Positions 9,870 to 18,612 are shown, numbered from the stretch's first letter. The stretch: DNA of 64,000 nt from Novosphingobium sp. Chol11 (GCF_900218065.1 NZ_OBMU01000001.1:1615335-1679334), one strand, 5' to 3'. The notes: generated by a model not told the origin, from the sequence alone. Numbers and translations: made by a program.

Positions 9870-10841
9870 TTAGAGTTCTCCGCGCGCGCGGCGGATTTCG
9901 AACCATTTGCGGACATTCTCATTATGCTGCTGGAGCGTGTCGGCAAAGATATGGCCGCCCTTCCCGTCAGCGACGAAATAGAGCGCCTTCGTTTCGGCGG
10001 GATGCAGAACAGCGAGGATCGACAGTCTGCCGGGGTTGGCGATCGGGCCCTTGGGCAGGCCGGTCATGGCATAGGTGTTATAATCATTGACCGCGGCGAT
10101 CTCCGACTTCTTGATGCGGCGGCCGAGCGGTTTGCCCTTGGTGATGGGGTAGATGATCGTCGGGTCGGCCTGAAGCATCATCCCGGCTTTCAGGCGGTTG
10201 CCATAGACCCCCGCGACCGTGGGCCGTTCAGCGGGCACGGCGGTTTCCTTTTCGACGATGCTGGCGAGGATGATGGCCTCCCTGGGCGACTTCGCCACGC
10301 TGTTGGGCGCGCGTTCGGCCCATAGCTTGGCGAGAGCGCGGGTCATGGCGTCCTGCATGCGCTTCAGCACAGCGGCGCGGCTTTCGCCTTTGTCGAATGC
10401 ATAGCTGTCCGGCAGTACGCTGCCCTCGGCAGGGACTGGCACATCGCCAGTCAACTCTTCATTCGCCATCAGCCGTTCGTGGACCATGATGGAAGGCATG
10501 CCTTCGGGTATGGTCACCAGTCGGGTCAGCGTCTTTCCGCCCTGAAGGATCGAGAAAATGTCGGCGTTGCTCGCGCCTTTGGGAATCAGGAACTCGCCCG
10601 CCTTGATCGACTTTCCACGCCCGAACACCTTGGTGCGGGTGAGGAATGCGTCTGCGGAACGCACCGCGCCCGCCTGTTTCAGGAGGACGGCGGCATCGGC
10701 AACGGTGGCGCCATCGGGCACGACGACGCTTATGTCGCGTGGCGCAGGCCCCGCTTCGGTCCAGCCATAGACGAAGCGAAACGCCACAAAGGCGGCGACG
10801 GCCAGGCCGATCGCTAGGATAACCAGCCCGAACCGCCGCAT
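9870..10841 (-). CDS. mltG: Endolytic murein transglycosylase MltG
   Basis: Cleaves nascent glycan strands in the periplasm and is thought to set peptidoglycan chain length. The 323-aa protein has an N-terminal signal anchor (residues 4-24), a LysM-like stretch and the YceG catalytic domain. The catalytic glutamate is in ASIVEKET (E197), followed by the GVYGNRL, LQADPTIIY and NTYAMTGLPKGPI motifs of the family. It begins 10 nt after fabF, so it is last in the fab transcript. Confidence 0.93.
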   Translation of the reverse strand: MRRFGLVILAIGLAVAAFVAFRFVYGWTEAGPAPRDISVVVPDGATVADAAVLLKQAGAVRSADAFLTRTKVFGRGKSIKAGEFLIPKGASNADIFSILQGGKTLTRLVTIPEGMPSIMVHERLMANEELTGDVPVPAEGSVLPDSYAFDKGESRAAVLKRMQDAMTRALAKLWAERAPNSVAKSPREAIILASIVEKETAVPAERPTVAGVYGNRLKAGMMLQADPTIIYPITKGKPLGRRIKKSEIAAVNDYNTYAMTGLPKGPIANPGRLSILAVLHPAETKALYFVADGKGGHIFADTLQQHNENVRKWFEIRRARGEL

Positions 10842-10851
10842 GGCCCTGTCC

Positions 10852-12111
10852 TCAGATCGCCTTCATGATGAGCGAGGCGTTGGTGCCGCCGAAGCCGAAG
10901 CTGTTGTTGAGGACGGCACGCACCTTCCGCTCCTTCGCCACATGGGGGACGAGATCGACGCCCGCACAGCTTTCGCTCGGTTCGTCGAGGTTGAGCGTCG
11001 GCGGCACGATCTGGTCACGGATGGCGAGGATGCAGAAGATGCTTTCCACAGCGCCCGCGCCGCCCAGCAAGTGGCCGATGGCGGACTTGGTGCTGCTCAT
11101 CGACATGGTCGAGATATTGTCGCCGAACAGCCGCTTGACCGCGCCCAGCTCCAGCTCGTCGCCGAGCGGGGTCGAGGTGCCGTGCGCGTTCACATAGTCG
11201 ATGTCGGCAAGGCTGAGACCCGACTTCTTGAGCGCCATTTCCATTGAGCGATAGCCGCCATTGCCCTCCGGATGGGGGGCGGTGACGTGGTAAGCGTCGC
11301 CTGAAAGGCCGTAGCCGATGACTTCGGCATAGATATGCGCGCCGCGCTTCTTGGCATGCTCATATTCTTCGAGCACGACGACGCCTGCGCCTTCGCCCAT
11401 GACGAAGCCGTCACGGTTGACGTCATAGGGGCGGCTCGCCTTTTCCGGCGTGTCGTTGAAGGCGGTCGAAAGAGCGCGCGCCTGGGCGAAACCGGCGATG
11501 CCGATGGGGCAGATCGCGCTTTCCGCGCCGCCCGCCAGCATGACGTCGGCGTCATCCATCGCGATCATGCGCGCGGCGTCGCCGATCGAGTGCGCGCCGG
11601 TCGAGCAGGCAGTGACGACGGCGTGGTTCGGACCCATGAGGCCGTATTTGATCGAAACCTGCCCCGAAATCAGGTTGATGAGGCGTCCATGGACGAAGTG
11701 CGGCGACACGCGGCCGGGGCCTTTGTTCGCCAGCACCAGCGATTCGCTTTCGATGCCCGGCAGGCCGCCGATGCCCGAACCGATGGAGCAACCGGCACGC
11801 AGACGCTCTTCCTCGCTCATATTGTCGAGCCCCGCGTCGCGCAGCGCCTGGCTAGCGGCGGAAATGCCGTAGACGATGAAAGGATCGACCTGACGCTGGA
11901 TCTTGTGATCGACGTCCAGGTTCGGATCATAGCCATATTCATGGTCCGCGGGCTTCACTTCGCAGGCGATGCGGCACTTATATTCGCTGGCGTCGAAGCG
12001 CGCGATCGTCGCCGCGCCGGACTTCGACGCGAGGATGTTCTTCCAGGTGGTTTCGACATCCCCGCCAAGCGGGCTCACCATGCCGAGGCCGGTTACGACT
12101 ACGCGACGCAT
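10852..12111 (-). CDS. fabF: Beta-ketoacyl-ACP synthase II
   Basis: Elongates acyl-ACP with malonyl-ACP in fatty-acid synthesis. The 419-aa protein has the Cys-His-His triad of KAS II: C169 (TACSTGAHS), H310 (VNAHGTSTP) and H347 (SAIGHLLGG). It lies downstream of acpP, separated by 175 nt that contain a candidate terminator, so it may be transcribed at a lower level than acpP. mltG follows closely. Confidence 0.96.
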   Translation of the reverse strand: MRRVVVTGLGMVSPLGGDVETTWKNILASKSGAATIARFDASEYKCRIACEVKPADHEYGYDPNLDVDHKIQRQVDPFIVYGISAASQALRDAGLDNMSEEERLRAGCSIGSGIGGLPGIESESLVLANKGPGRVSPHFVHGRLINLISGQVSIKYGLMGPNHAVVTACSTGAHSIGDAARMIAMDDADVMLAGGAESAICPIGIAGFAQARALSTAFNDTPEKASRPYDVNRDGFVMGEGAGVVVLEEYEHAKKRGAHIYAEVIGYGLSGDAYHVTAPHPEGNGGYRSMEMALKKSGLSLADIDYVNAHGTSTPLGDELELGAVKRLFGDNISTMSMSSTKSAIGHLLGGAGAVESIFCILAIRDQIVPPTLNLDEPSESCAGVDLVPHVAKERKVRAVLNNSFGFGGTNASLIMKAI

Positions 12112-12192
12112 ATATCTGCTCCGAAAATCTTCATAGGTTTGGGCCGCTCCTTAGCTGCTTCGAGAGCGCTTGTGAACGGTAGGCCAGATACG

Positions 12193-12233
12193 AAAAGGCT
12201 CCCCAAGACCGGATTCGCCGGACAGGAGGAGCC
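12193..12233 (-). terminator. Terminator or attenuator between acpP and fabF
   Basis: On the minus strand GGCTCC and GGAGCC (12228-12233 and 12197-12202) form an outer stem, with an inner CCGG/CCGG stem, followed by TTTT. It lies after acpP and before fabF. A partly efficient terminator here would give abundant acpP mRNA and less read-through into fabF-mltG. Confidence 0.55.
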
Positions 12234-12286
12234 ATTTCCTTCAAAAACGTCAGGCAGCCAACCCCCCGGTCAGCCGCGCGACATTC

Positions 12287-12520
12287 TTACTGCTTGCTGT
12301 CGATATAATCGATCGCGTCCTTGACGGTGCCGATCTTCTCAGCCGCGTCGTCAGGAATTTCCACGCCGAATTCTTCTTCGAACGCCATCACCAGCTCAAC
12401 GATGTCGAGGCTGTCTGCGCCCAGATCATCGATGAAGCTTGCATCCTCGGTCACCTTTTCGGCTTCGACGCCCAGATGTTCGACGACGATTTTCTTAACG
12501 CGATCCGCGGTCTCACTCAT
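12287..12520 (-). CDS. acpP: Acyl carrier protein
   Basis: Carries growing acyl chains on a 4'-phosphopantetheine arm. The 77-aa acidic protein has the attachment motif GADSLD with Ser37. AAAAAGGA precedes the ATG. fabG lies about 190 nt upstream and fabF 175 nt downstream on the same strand, the standard fab cluster order. Confidence 0.97.
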   Translation of the reverse strand: MSETADRVKKIVVEHLGVEAEKVTEDASFIDDLGADSLDIVELVMAFEEEFGVEIPDDAAEKIGTVKDAIDYIDSKQ

Positions 12521-12713
12521 GAGTGGTCCTTTTTACTGGGTATCGTTGAGGTTGTGAATATTTGTTAAGGCATGCCCTAGAGGCAAGGCCCGGCAGAGGC
12601 AAGAGGCAAGAAAAGATCGAAACGCATGATTTACGCCCTTCCTTGCGCCTGAATGGTACAAGACCGTCCAATTGCGACGGATGAGCGTCCGCTTCCAGGC
12701 CCCCTTGAAAGGT

Positions 12714-13454
12714 TCAGATCATCGCCATGCCGCCATTGACATGCAGCGTCTGGCCGGTGACGTACCCCGCCTCGCGGCTGGCGAGATAGACGACGGCGGC
12801 GCCGATATCTTCGCCGTTGCCGAGGTCGCCTGCGGGGATTTTCTGCAGGATGGCGCCCTTCTGCGCGTCATTGAGCGCGTCGGTCATGGCCGAACGGATA
12901 AAGCCGGGCGCCACGCAGTTGACGGTGATGCCCCGGCTCGCCAGTTCCTGGCCAAGCGACTTGGACATGCCGATGATGCCTGCCTTCGACGCGGCATAAT
13001 TGGCTTGCCCCGGATTGCCGGTGACGCCGACGACCGAGGTGATCGAGATGATGCGGCCGAAGCGTGCCTTCATCATCGGCTTGGCGGCCGCGCGAGCAAG
13101 GCGGAACGCGGCTTCCAGATTGACCGAGATGACGTCCGACCATTCATCATCCTTCATCCGCATGATGAGGTTGTCGCGGGTGATGCCCGCATTGTTGACG
13201 AGAATGTCGATCTTGCCGCCCAGCGCTTCCACGGCCTGCGCGACCAAGCCATCGACTGCCGCGGGATCGGACAGGTTGCAGACCAGTGTCTTATGATCCC
13301 CGCCCAGCTCCGCCGCGAAAGCCTTGAGCTTTTCCTCATTGCTGCCGGAAAGCGCAAGCGTCGCGCCCTGAGCCGCCAGCGACCGGGCGATCGCGGACCC
13401 GATGCCACCCGAAGCGCCCGTCACCAGCGCGGTCATGCCTGTCAGATCGAACAT
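12714..13454 (-). CDS. fabG: 3-oxoacyl-ACP reductase
   Basis: An NADPH-dependent short-chain dehydrogenase that reduces 3-ketoacyl-ACP. The 246-aa protein has the Rossmann motif TGASGGIG (residues 12-19), NNAG near 87, and the catalytic Ser140, Tyr153 and Lys157 (NYAASK). The ATG at 13454 is chosen because GGAG lies 8 nt upstream and the protein then starts at MFDLTG, as usual. The stop of the upstream GxxExxY gene is only one nucleotide before this ATG (TGA-C-ATG), so fabG is now effectively coupled to an inserted gene. Confidence 0.96.
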   Translation of the reverse strand: MFDLTGMTALVTGASGGIGSAIARSLAAQGATLALSGSNEEKLKAFAAELGGDHKTLVCNLSDPAAVDGLVAQAVEALGGKIDILVNNAGITRDNLIMRMKDDEWSDVISVNLEAAFRLARAAAKPMMKARFGRIISITSVVGVTGNPGQANYAASKAGIIGMSKSLGQELASRGITVNCVAPGFIRSAMTDALNDAQKGAILQKIPAGDLGNGEDIGAAVVYLASREAGYVTGQTLHVNGGMAMI

Positions 13455-13455
13455 G

Positions 13456-13881
13456 TCATTCTCCATTTTGGTTCACGCGGAGGCGCGGAGACGCGGAGGG
13501 GCGATAGTCATTGACTACACGCTTCACTCCCTCCTTTAGCGTGGCGCCGCCAAAATTGATAAGCAGCCCGACAGGCTGCCGCGTCAGACGCAGATAAGTT
13601 AGCAACTGCTTGCCATGGGCGGGGCTCAACCGTTCCGTTGATTTAATTTCCACCAGCAAACGCCCACCGACGAGCAGATCGATCCGGAACGCCGCTTCGA
13701 ATTTCAAACCGTCATATTCAATGTCGATCGGACGCTGCCGTTCGACCTGATACCCAATTGCGGCCAGTTTAGCCGCCATGATCATTTCATAGACACTTTC
13801 GAGCAGGCCTGGTCCAAGTTCGCGATGCACCCGCAGCGCGATGTCCAGGACATCGCCACTGATGCTATCGATCTCAATCAA
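13456..13881 (-). CDS. GxxExxY protein (PD-(D/E)XK nuclease-like)
   Basis: A 141-aa member of the GxxExxY family, which is predicted to have a PD-(D/E)XK nuclease fold; its function is not established. The name motif GLLESVY is at residues 25-31. D68 (FRIDLLV), E78-x-K80 (VEIKS), Q92 and Y96 fit the nuclease core. The start is TTG at 13881 with GGAG 6 nt upstream, or GTG at 13887; both SD candidates lie in the flanking repeat. Residues 128-136 (PSASPRLRV) are encoded by the other repeat arm. It sits between fabD and fabG, unrelated in role to both, and looks like an inserted unit. Confidence 0.85.
   Translation of the reverse strand: MIEIDSISGDVLDIALRVHRELGPGLLESVYEMIMAAKLAAIGYQVERQRPIDIEYDGLKFEAAFRIDLLVGGRLLVEIKSTERLSPAHGKQLLTYLRLTRQPVGLLINFGGATLKEGVKRVVNDYRPSASPRLRVNQNGE
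13473..13498. repeat. Left 26-bp inverted repeat of the GxxExxY unit
   Basis: A perfect inverted copy (26/26) of 13887-13912, beginning TCACGCGGAGGCGC. It contains three tandem 8-nt units (ACGCGGAG, GCGCGGAG, ACGCGGAG). It lies inside the 3' end of the GxxExxY coding sequence, 18 nt upstream of the fabG start. Confidence 0.9.
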
Positions 13882-13886
13882 GGCCA

Positions 13887-13912
13887 CTCCGCGTCTCCGC
13901 GCCTCCGCGTGA
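13887..13912. repeat. Right 26-bp inverted repeat of the GxxExxY unit
   Basis: The perfect inverted partner of 13473-13498. It starts 1 nt beyond the fabD stop codon (13914-13916) and ends at the beginning of the GxxExxY gene. On the coding strand it carries three GGAG cores that can act as Shine-Dalgarno sequences. The arms bound a 440-bp unit. Confidence 0.9.
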
Positions 13913-13913
13913 T

Positions 13914-14849
13914 TCAAAAACCAGCGAGCGCGGCTTCGATGTCGTCCATGGTGACGATGCTGCGCACGGTGGCGTCGGGGGCGATGCGCTTGACCATGGG
14001 GCCGAGCACCTTGCCGCCCAGTTCGACGAACTCCGTGACGCCTGCGTCCCACATTGCGGCGACGGATTCGCGCCAGCGGACGCGGCCGGTCACCTGTTCG
14101 ACCAGGCGGCGCTTGATCTCTTCGGGGTCTGCGATGGGAGCAGCGAGGACATTGGCATAGACGGGGAGCAGCGGCGTGTTGATCGCTGCCTTGGCCAGCG
14201 CCTCTTCCATCGCTTCGGCGGCGGGCTGCATCAGTGGGCAGTGGAACGGGGCGGAGACGGGCAGCAGCACGCCGCGCTTGATGCCATGGTCCTTTACCAA
14301 AGCGACCGCGCGCTCGATCGCGCCGCGATGTCCGGAAATCACCACCTGGGTCGGGTCATTATCGTTCGCGACGGTGCAGACTTCACCTTCCGCGGCTGCA
14401 TCGGCCAAGGCCTGCGCCTTTTCGATGTCGGCGCCGAGCAGGGCCGCCATCGCACCCTCCCCCACGGGAACCGCAGCCTGCATTGCCTGGCCGCGCAACT
14501 TAAGGAGGCGCGCAGTCGTGCCGATGTCGAACGCTTCGACGGCACACAGCGCGCTATATTCGCCAAGGCTGTGGCCAGCGACGAAATCGCCCTTTTCCGC
14601 CAGCGAGAAGCCGCCTTCCTTCTGCATCACGCGCAGCGTTGCCAGGGCGTTCGCCATGATTGCGGGCTGCGCGTTTTCCGTGAGGGTGAGGTCGCTTTCC
14701 GGACCTTCCACCATAATGCGGAACAAATGTTGCGACAGGGCGTCATCGACCTCCTGAAACAGTTCCTTCGCCGCCGGGCTCGCTCCGGCCAACGCCTTGC
14801 CCATGCCAACCGACTGGCTACCCTGCCCCGGAAACAGAAATGCCCTCAT
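13914..14849 (-). CDS. fabD: Malonyl-CoA:ACP transacylase
   Basis: Transfers malonyl from CoA to ACP for fatty-acid elongation. The 311-aa protein has FPGQGSQ (residues 6-12) and the nucleophile Ser94 in GHSLGEYSA; the catalytic His is in SAPFHCPLM. Two adjacent ATGs exist (14852 and 14849); the second is better spaced from AGAAGG. It is the first gene of the minus-strand fab cluster, and its stop codon abuts the right GxxExxY repeat. Confidence 0.96.
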   Translation of the reverse strand: MRAFLFPGQGSQSVGMGKALAGASPAAKELFQEVDDALSQHLFRIMVEGPESDLTLTENAQPAIMANALATLRVMQKEGGFSLAEKGDFVAGHSLGEYSALCAVEAFDIGTTARLLKLRGQAMQAAVPVGEGAMAALLGADIEKAQALADAAAEGEVCTVANDNDPTQVVISGHRGAIERAVALVKDHGIKRGVLLPVSAPFHCPLMQPAAEAMEEALAKAAINTPLLPVYANVLAAPIADPEEIKRRLVEQVTGRVRWRESVAAMWDAGVTEFVELGGKVLGPMVKRIAPDATVRSIVTMDDIEAALAGF

Positions 14850-15020
14850 CATTCACCTTCTGACGCAAGGACGCCCACAAAAGCGCCGTTTTTCAACATC
14901 GTTACACTTTGAGACACAAATGCCGTTGAGACATCCGGTCCCTTTCGGCAGTTTCCCCGACCGGACCGCCTCAACCCCCAAGGTGGCGTCCCTTTAACGA
15001 CGACGGAGTGCAAGGAAAAG

Positions 15021-16469
15021 GTGCGATATCGCATTGGCTGGATCAGCGGGACGGCGTTAACGCTCTCGGCTTGCGCGGCGGGGCCTGACTATCGGGCGCC
15101 GCAACCGGCTGCATTGGGGGTGCCGGGCAGCTATTATACGGCACCGGCGAGTGGCGCATTGAGCGAGGCGGAGCTTGCGCGTTGGTGGACGCGGTTCAAT
15201 GATCCGGCGCTTACAGGACTGATCGACCAGGCGGTGGCCAGCAATCTCGACATCGTGCAGGCGCAGGCGCGACTGCGGCAGGCGCGGGAGTCGCTGGTGC
15301 AGGCGCGGGCGGCGTTCCTGCCACAGGTCAATGCGTCGGGTTCGGGCGGGCGCAACTATTCCAATCGCGGCGGCGGCACGCGCGTCATCGACGGCAATGT
15401 CGTGTCCACCGGATCGGACAGCTGGAGCAGCAGCTATTCGCTGGGCGCCAATGCAAGCTGGCAGATCGACCTTTTCGGCGAATTGTCCCGATCCGCCGAG
15501 GCGGCGCGCGCGGACCTGGCCGCGTCCGGCTATGACCTTGCCAATGTGCGCATGACCATCATCGCCGAACTGGTCACCAATTATGTTCAGGCCCGGCAGG
15601 CGCAAGAGCAGCTACGCATCGCCCGCGAAACACAGGCGATCCAGCAGGATAATTACAACATCGCCAACTGGCGGCTTCAGGCGGGGCTGGTTTCATCGCT
15701 CGACGAGCAGCAGGCGCGTGCCCAGTTGGCCCAGACGAATGCGGCAATCCCGCAGTTGGAGGCGAGCCTGCGCGGCAGCCTGAACCGTATAGCCGTGCTG
15801 ACCGGGCAAGCGCCGGGCGAAGCCACCCGCGCGCTGGAGGCCCCTGCTCCGATACCGGCCGCGTCGACGACGATCGCTGCAGGGATTCCCGCCGACACCC
15901 TGCGCCAGCGGCCTGACCTACGGGCGGCGGAGCGGGCTCTGGCTGCGGCAACGGCGCGGATTGGCGTTGCGCAGGCTCAGCTTTACCCTTCGCTCGGGAT
16001 CAGCGGGAATATCGGCACCAACGCCACCAGCATCAAAAGCCTGTTCGACATTATTACAGGCGGCGTCTTCGCCAATGTCGCGCAGGTCATCTTCGATGGG
16101 GGACGGCTCGCGTCGCAGGTGCGGTCGCAAAGGGCGGCGACGGATGCCGCCTTCGCTGCGTACAAGCAGAGCGTGCTGACCGCGCTGGAAGATGTGGAAA
16201 ATGCGATGGCGTCCCTGAACAGCGCCCGCCAGCGCAAGGCCGAGTTCGCCACCGCCTTCGATGCGTCTAACAATGCCGCCCTGCTGGCGCGCAGCCAGTA
16301 TCAGTCGGGGCTCATAGATTTCCAGACGCTTTCCAACACCGAAACCACGCTGCTGAACGCGCGCAACAGCCTTGCCTCCGCGCAAGCCGACGAGGTCCTC
16401 GCCATCGCCCAGCTCTACAATGCGCTGGGTGGCGGCTGGCAGAACATGGACAACCGCCCCAATGAGTGA
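15021..16469 (+). CDS. Efflux outer-membrane lipoprotein, NodT family
   Basis: A TolC-like outer-membrane channel component of a tripartite exporter. The 482-aa protein has lipobox LSAC (Cys18) followed by AAGPDY, typical of NodT/OprM proteins, and two internally repeated helical OEP domains. The start is GTG, immediately after AAGGAAAAG. It overlaps the adaptor gene by 8 nt, so the four genes to 19982 form one operon. The substrate cannot be read from the sequence. Confidence 0.93.
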   Translation: MRYRIGWISGTALTLSACAAGPDYRAPQPAALGVPGSYYTAPASGALSEAELARWWTRFNDPALTGLIDQAVASNLDIVQAQARLRQARESLVQARAAFLPQVNASGSGGRNYSNRGGGTRVIDGNVVSTGSDSWSSSYSLGANASWQIDLFGELSRSAEAARADLAASGYDLANVRMTIIAELVTNYVQARQAQEQLRIARETQAIQQDNYNIANWRLQAGLVSSLDEQQARAQLAQTNAAIPQLEASLRGSLNRIAVLTGQAPGEATRALEAPAPIPAASTTIAAGIPADTLRQRPDLRAAERALAAATARIGVAQAQLYPSLGISGNIGTNATSIKSLFDIITGGVFANVAQVIFDGGRLASQVRSQRAATDAAFAAYKQSVLTALEDVENAMASLNSARQRKAEFATAFDASNNAALLARSQYQSGLIDFQTLSNTETTLLNARNSLASAQADEVLAIAQLYNALGGGWQNMDNRPNE

Positions 16470-17892
16470 AGATGTGAGCACGGATAAGGACCTGGACGAA
16501 TTTCTCGGCGCGCGCCCTGAACGCCCGTGGCGCAAATGGGTGGTGCGGAGCGCTATCGGGCTGGCGCTGCTGATCCTGATCCTGCTGCTCGCGCGTTGTT
16601 TTTCTGGCGAGGACAAGCCGAACTTCGCCACGCGAGAGGTGCGGCGCGGCGACCTGACGGTAACGGTATCGGCAACCGGCAATCTGAAGCCGATCAATCA
16701 GGTGGATGTGGGCTCCGAACAGTCGGGCAAGATCACGCGCGTCTATGTCGATGTGAACGATCGCGTGACGAAAGGGCAGCGGCTGGCGGAACTCGACACG
16801 CGGCGCTTGGTGGATTCGGTGACGCAGAACCGGGCGCAAGTAGCGGCCTCTCAGGCCAGCGTCACACAGGCGCAGGCGCAAGTCGCGCTGGCCAAGGCTA
16901 CGCTCGACCGGCAACTGAACGTCTTCCGTCTGTCGGGCGGCCGCGTGCCTGCCAAGACGGAGCTGGACGCGGCCCGTGCCGATTATCAGTCCGCGCTTGG
17001 CAATTTGCGGGCGCAGCAGGCGCAGGTCAGCGTGTCGCGGGCTCAGCTTGCGACGGCGCAGACCAACCTGTCGATTGCTCAGATCGTATCGCCAGTGACC
17101 GGCGTCGTCCTTTCGCGCGATATCGAGCCCGGGCAGACGGTGGCGGCTTCCTTCAATGCCCCGGTGCTGTTCACCATCGCCGAAGACCTGACCAAGATGG
17201 AGGTGGAGGTCGCGGTGGACGAGGCCGATGTCGGCCAGGTGAAGGAAGGCCAGGTGGCGACTTTCGCCGTCGATGCCTTTCCGGGCCGCAGCTTCCCCGC
17301 TCGGGTGACGCGGGTCAATGTCGGCTCCAATGCTTCGACCAGTTCCTCCTCATCCTCCTCTTCGGGCAGCAGCACGGCCGCCAGCACCACCGGAACTGTG
17401 GTGGCGTACACGGCGGTGCTTGCCGTCGATAACAAGGGGGAGACGCTGCGCCCCGGCATGACCGCGACCGCCGATATCGTGACGCAGCAACTGAGCAACG
17501 TCCTGCTGGTGCCAAACGCGGCGCTCCGGTTCAAGCCGAACACAGGCGCCGGTCAGGGCGGCGGCATCACCAGCCAGATCGTGCCAGGCCCTCGCCGCTT
17601 CCGCCGTGGCGGCGCCAACCGGCAGGTCAGCTTCGGCATCGGCAGCAGCCAGACGGTCTATGTCGTGGGCGAAGACGGCAATCCCAAGCCTTTGCAGGTG
17701 ACCGTCGGCGCCAGCGACGGCGCGCGCACGGCGATCACGGGCGGCGCGTTGAAGCCGGGCATGCGGGTCATCACGGGCCAGTTGGCAGCGGGACAGGAAC
17801 AGCCTGCGGAGGACACAAACGGCGGCGGCCAGCGGCGCGACCGCTCCGGCGGCGGTGAGCCGCGCGGCACCGGGCGGCAGAATGGAACCTGA
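16462..17892 (+). CDS. MacA-like periplasmic adaptor (membrane fusion protein)
   Basis: Bridges the inner-membrane ABC transporter and the outer-membrane channel. The 476-aa protein has one N-terminal transmembrane segment (about 32-49), a lipoyl half-motif (residues 60-100), an alpha-helical hairpin (110-200), and beta-barrel and membrane-proximal domains. A run of serines (about 293-305) interrupts the beta-barrel, and a Gly/Arg-rich tail ends the protein. The start ATG is inside the end of the NodT gene. The stop overlaps the ATPase gene by 11 nt. Confidence 0.92.
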   Translation: MSEDVSTDKDLDEFLGARPERPWRKWVVRSAIGLALLILILLLARCFSGEDKPNFATREVRRGDLTVTVSATGNLKPINQVDVGSEQSGKITRVYVDVNDRVTKGQRLAELDTRRLVDSVTQNRAQVAASQASVTQAQAQVALAKATLDRQLNVFRLSGGRVPAKTELDAARADYQSALGNLRAQQAQVSVSRAQLATAQTNLSIAQIVSPVTGVVLSRDIEPGQTVAASFNAPVLFTIAEDLTKMEVEVAVDEADVGQVKEGQVATFAVDAFPGRSFPARVTRVNVGSNASTSSSSSSSSGSSTAASTTGTVVAYTAVLAVDNKGETLRPGMTATADIVTQQLSNVLLVPNAALRFKPNTGAGQGGGITSQIVPGPRRFRRGGANRQVSFGIGSSQTVYVVGEDGNPKPLQVTVGASDGARTAITGGALKPGMRVITGQLAAGQEQPAEDTNGGGQRRDRSGGGEPRGTGRQNGT

Positions 17893-18595
17893 CGCAGTGG
17901 CTGATCCGATCATTTCCCTGCGCGGCGTGACCAAGATCTATGGTTCGGGCGCTACCGCCTTTCAGGCGCTGAAGGGCATCGACCTCGACATCGAGGAGGG
18001 GGATTTCGTCGCGGTCATGGGGCCTTCAGGGTCGGGCAAGTCGACGACGATGAACATCCTTGGTTGCCTTGATGTACCGAGCGGCGGCGAGTTCCTGTTC
18101 AAGGGGCGCCATGTCGAAAGGCTGGATCGTGATCAGCGGGCCCTGCTTCGCCGCCGCTATCTTGGCTTCGTGTTTCAGGGCTTTAACCTCTTGTCCCGAA
18201 CAAGCGCGCTGGAGAATGTCGAACTGCCGCTGCTCTACCGGGGCGAGGACAAGAAGAGCCGTTATGATGCGGGGATGGCGGCGCTCGACAAGGTGGGGCT
18301 CAAGCAATGGTGGGACCATACGCCTGCTGAATTGTCCGGCGGGCAGCAGCAGCGCGTCGCCATCGCGCGGGCGATCGTGACGCAGCCTGCCGTGCTGCTG
18401 GCCGACGAACCGACCGGCAATCTCGATTCGGAACGGTCGGTGGAGATCATGGAGTTGCTGACCGATCTCAACAAAAATAGCGGCATCACCGTGCTGATGG
18501 TGACGCATGAGCCCGACATGGCCGCCTATGCGCGGACGGTGGTGCACTTCAAGGATGGGCTGGTGGAACGGATCGACGCGGGGGCGGAGGCGTGA
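17882..18595 (+). CDS. MacB-type ABC transporter ATPase
   Basis: The nucleotide-binding subunit of the exporter. The 237-aa protein has Walker A GPSGSGKST, signature LSGGQQQRVAIARA, Walker B VLLADEP and switch His in VTHEPD. The Q-loop region contains FVFQGFNLL. In E. coli MacB this domain is fused to the permease; here the permease is a separate gene 182 nt downstream, with a long hairpin repeat in between. GTG at 17897 is an alternative start. Confidence 0.94.
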   Translation: MEPDAVADPIISLRGVTKIYGSGATAFQALKGIDLDIEEGDFVAVMGPSGSGKSTTMNILGCLDVPSGGEFLFKGRHVERLDRDQRALLRRRYLGFVFQGFNLLSRTSALENVELPLLYRGEDKKSRYDAGMAALDKVGLKQWWDHTPAELSGGQQQRVAIARAIVTQPAVLLADEPTGNLDSERSVEIMELLTDLNKNSGITVLMVTHEPDMAAYARTVVHFKDGLVERIDAGAEA

Positions 18596-18612
18596 GAGGG
18601 GCCTCTTTCAAA

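Larger units (their letters stand above)
13473..13912. mobile_element. Putative 440-bp unit: GxxExxY gene bounded by inverted repeats
   Basis: One gene fills the space between two perfect 26-bp inverted repeats placed exactly in the fabD-fabG gap. No transposase is encoded and no convincing target duplication is visible; only a 4-nt TTCA is present at 13472-13475 and 13913-13916. Mobility is inferred from the layout and from the lack of functional link to the fab genes. It could also be a regulatory repeat pair that co-evolved with the gene. Confidence 0.5.

Noticed and set aside
13473-13498. Tandem 8-nt units as a possible CRISPR or iteron array
   Set aside because: There are only three units per arm with no spacers, and the arms are inverted partners around a gene. 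No replication or cas genes are near.
13886-14052. Upstream extension of the GxxExxY gene to 14052
   Set aside because: It lies inside fabD in another frame and reads as an Arg/His-rich shadow; conserved sequence begins at the TTG/GTG next to the repeat arm.
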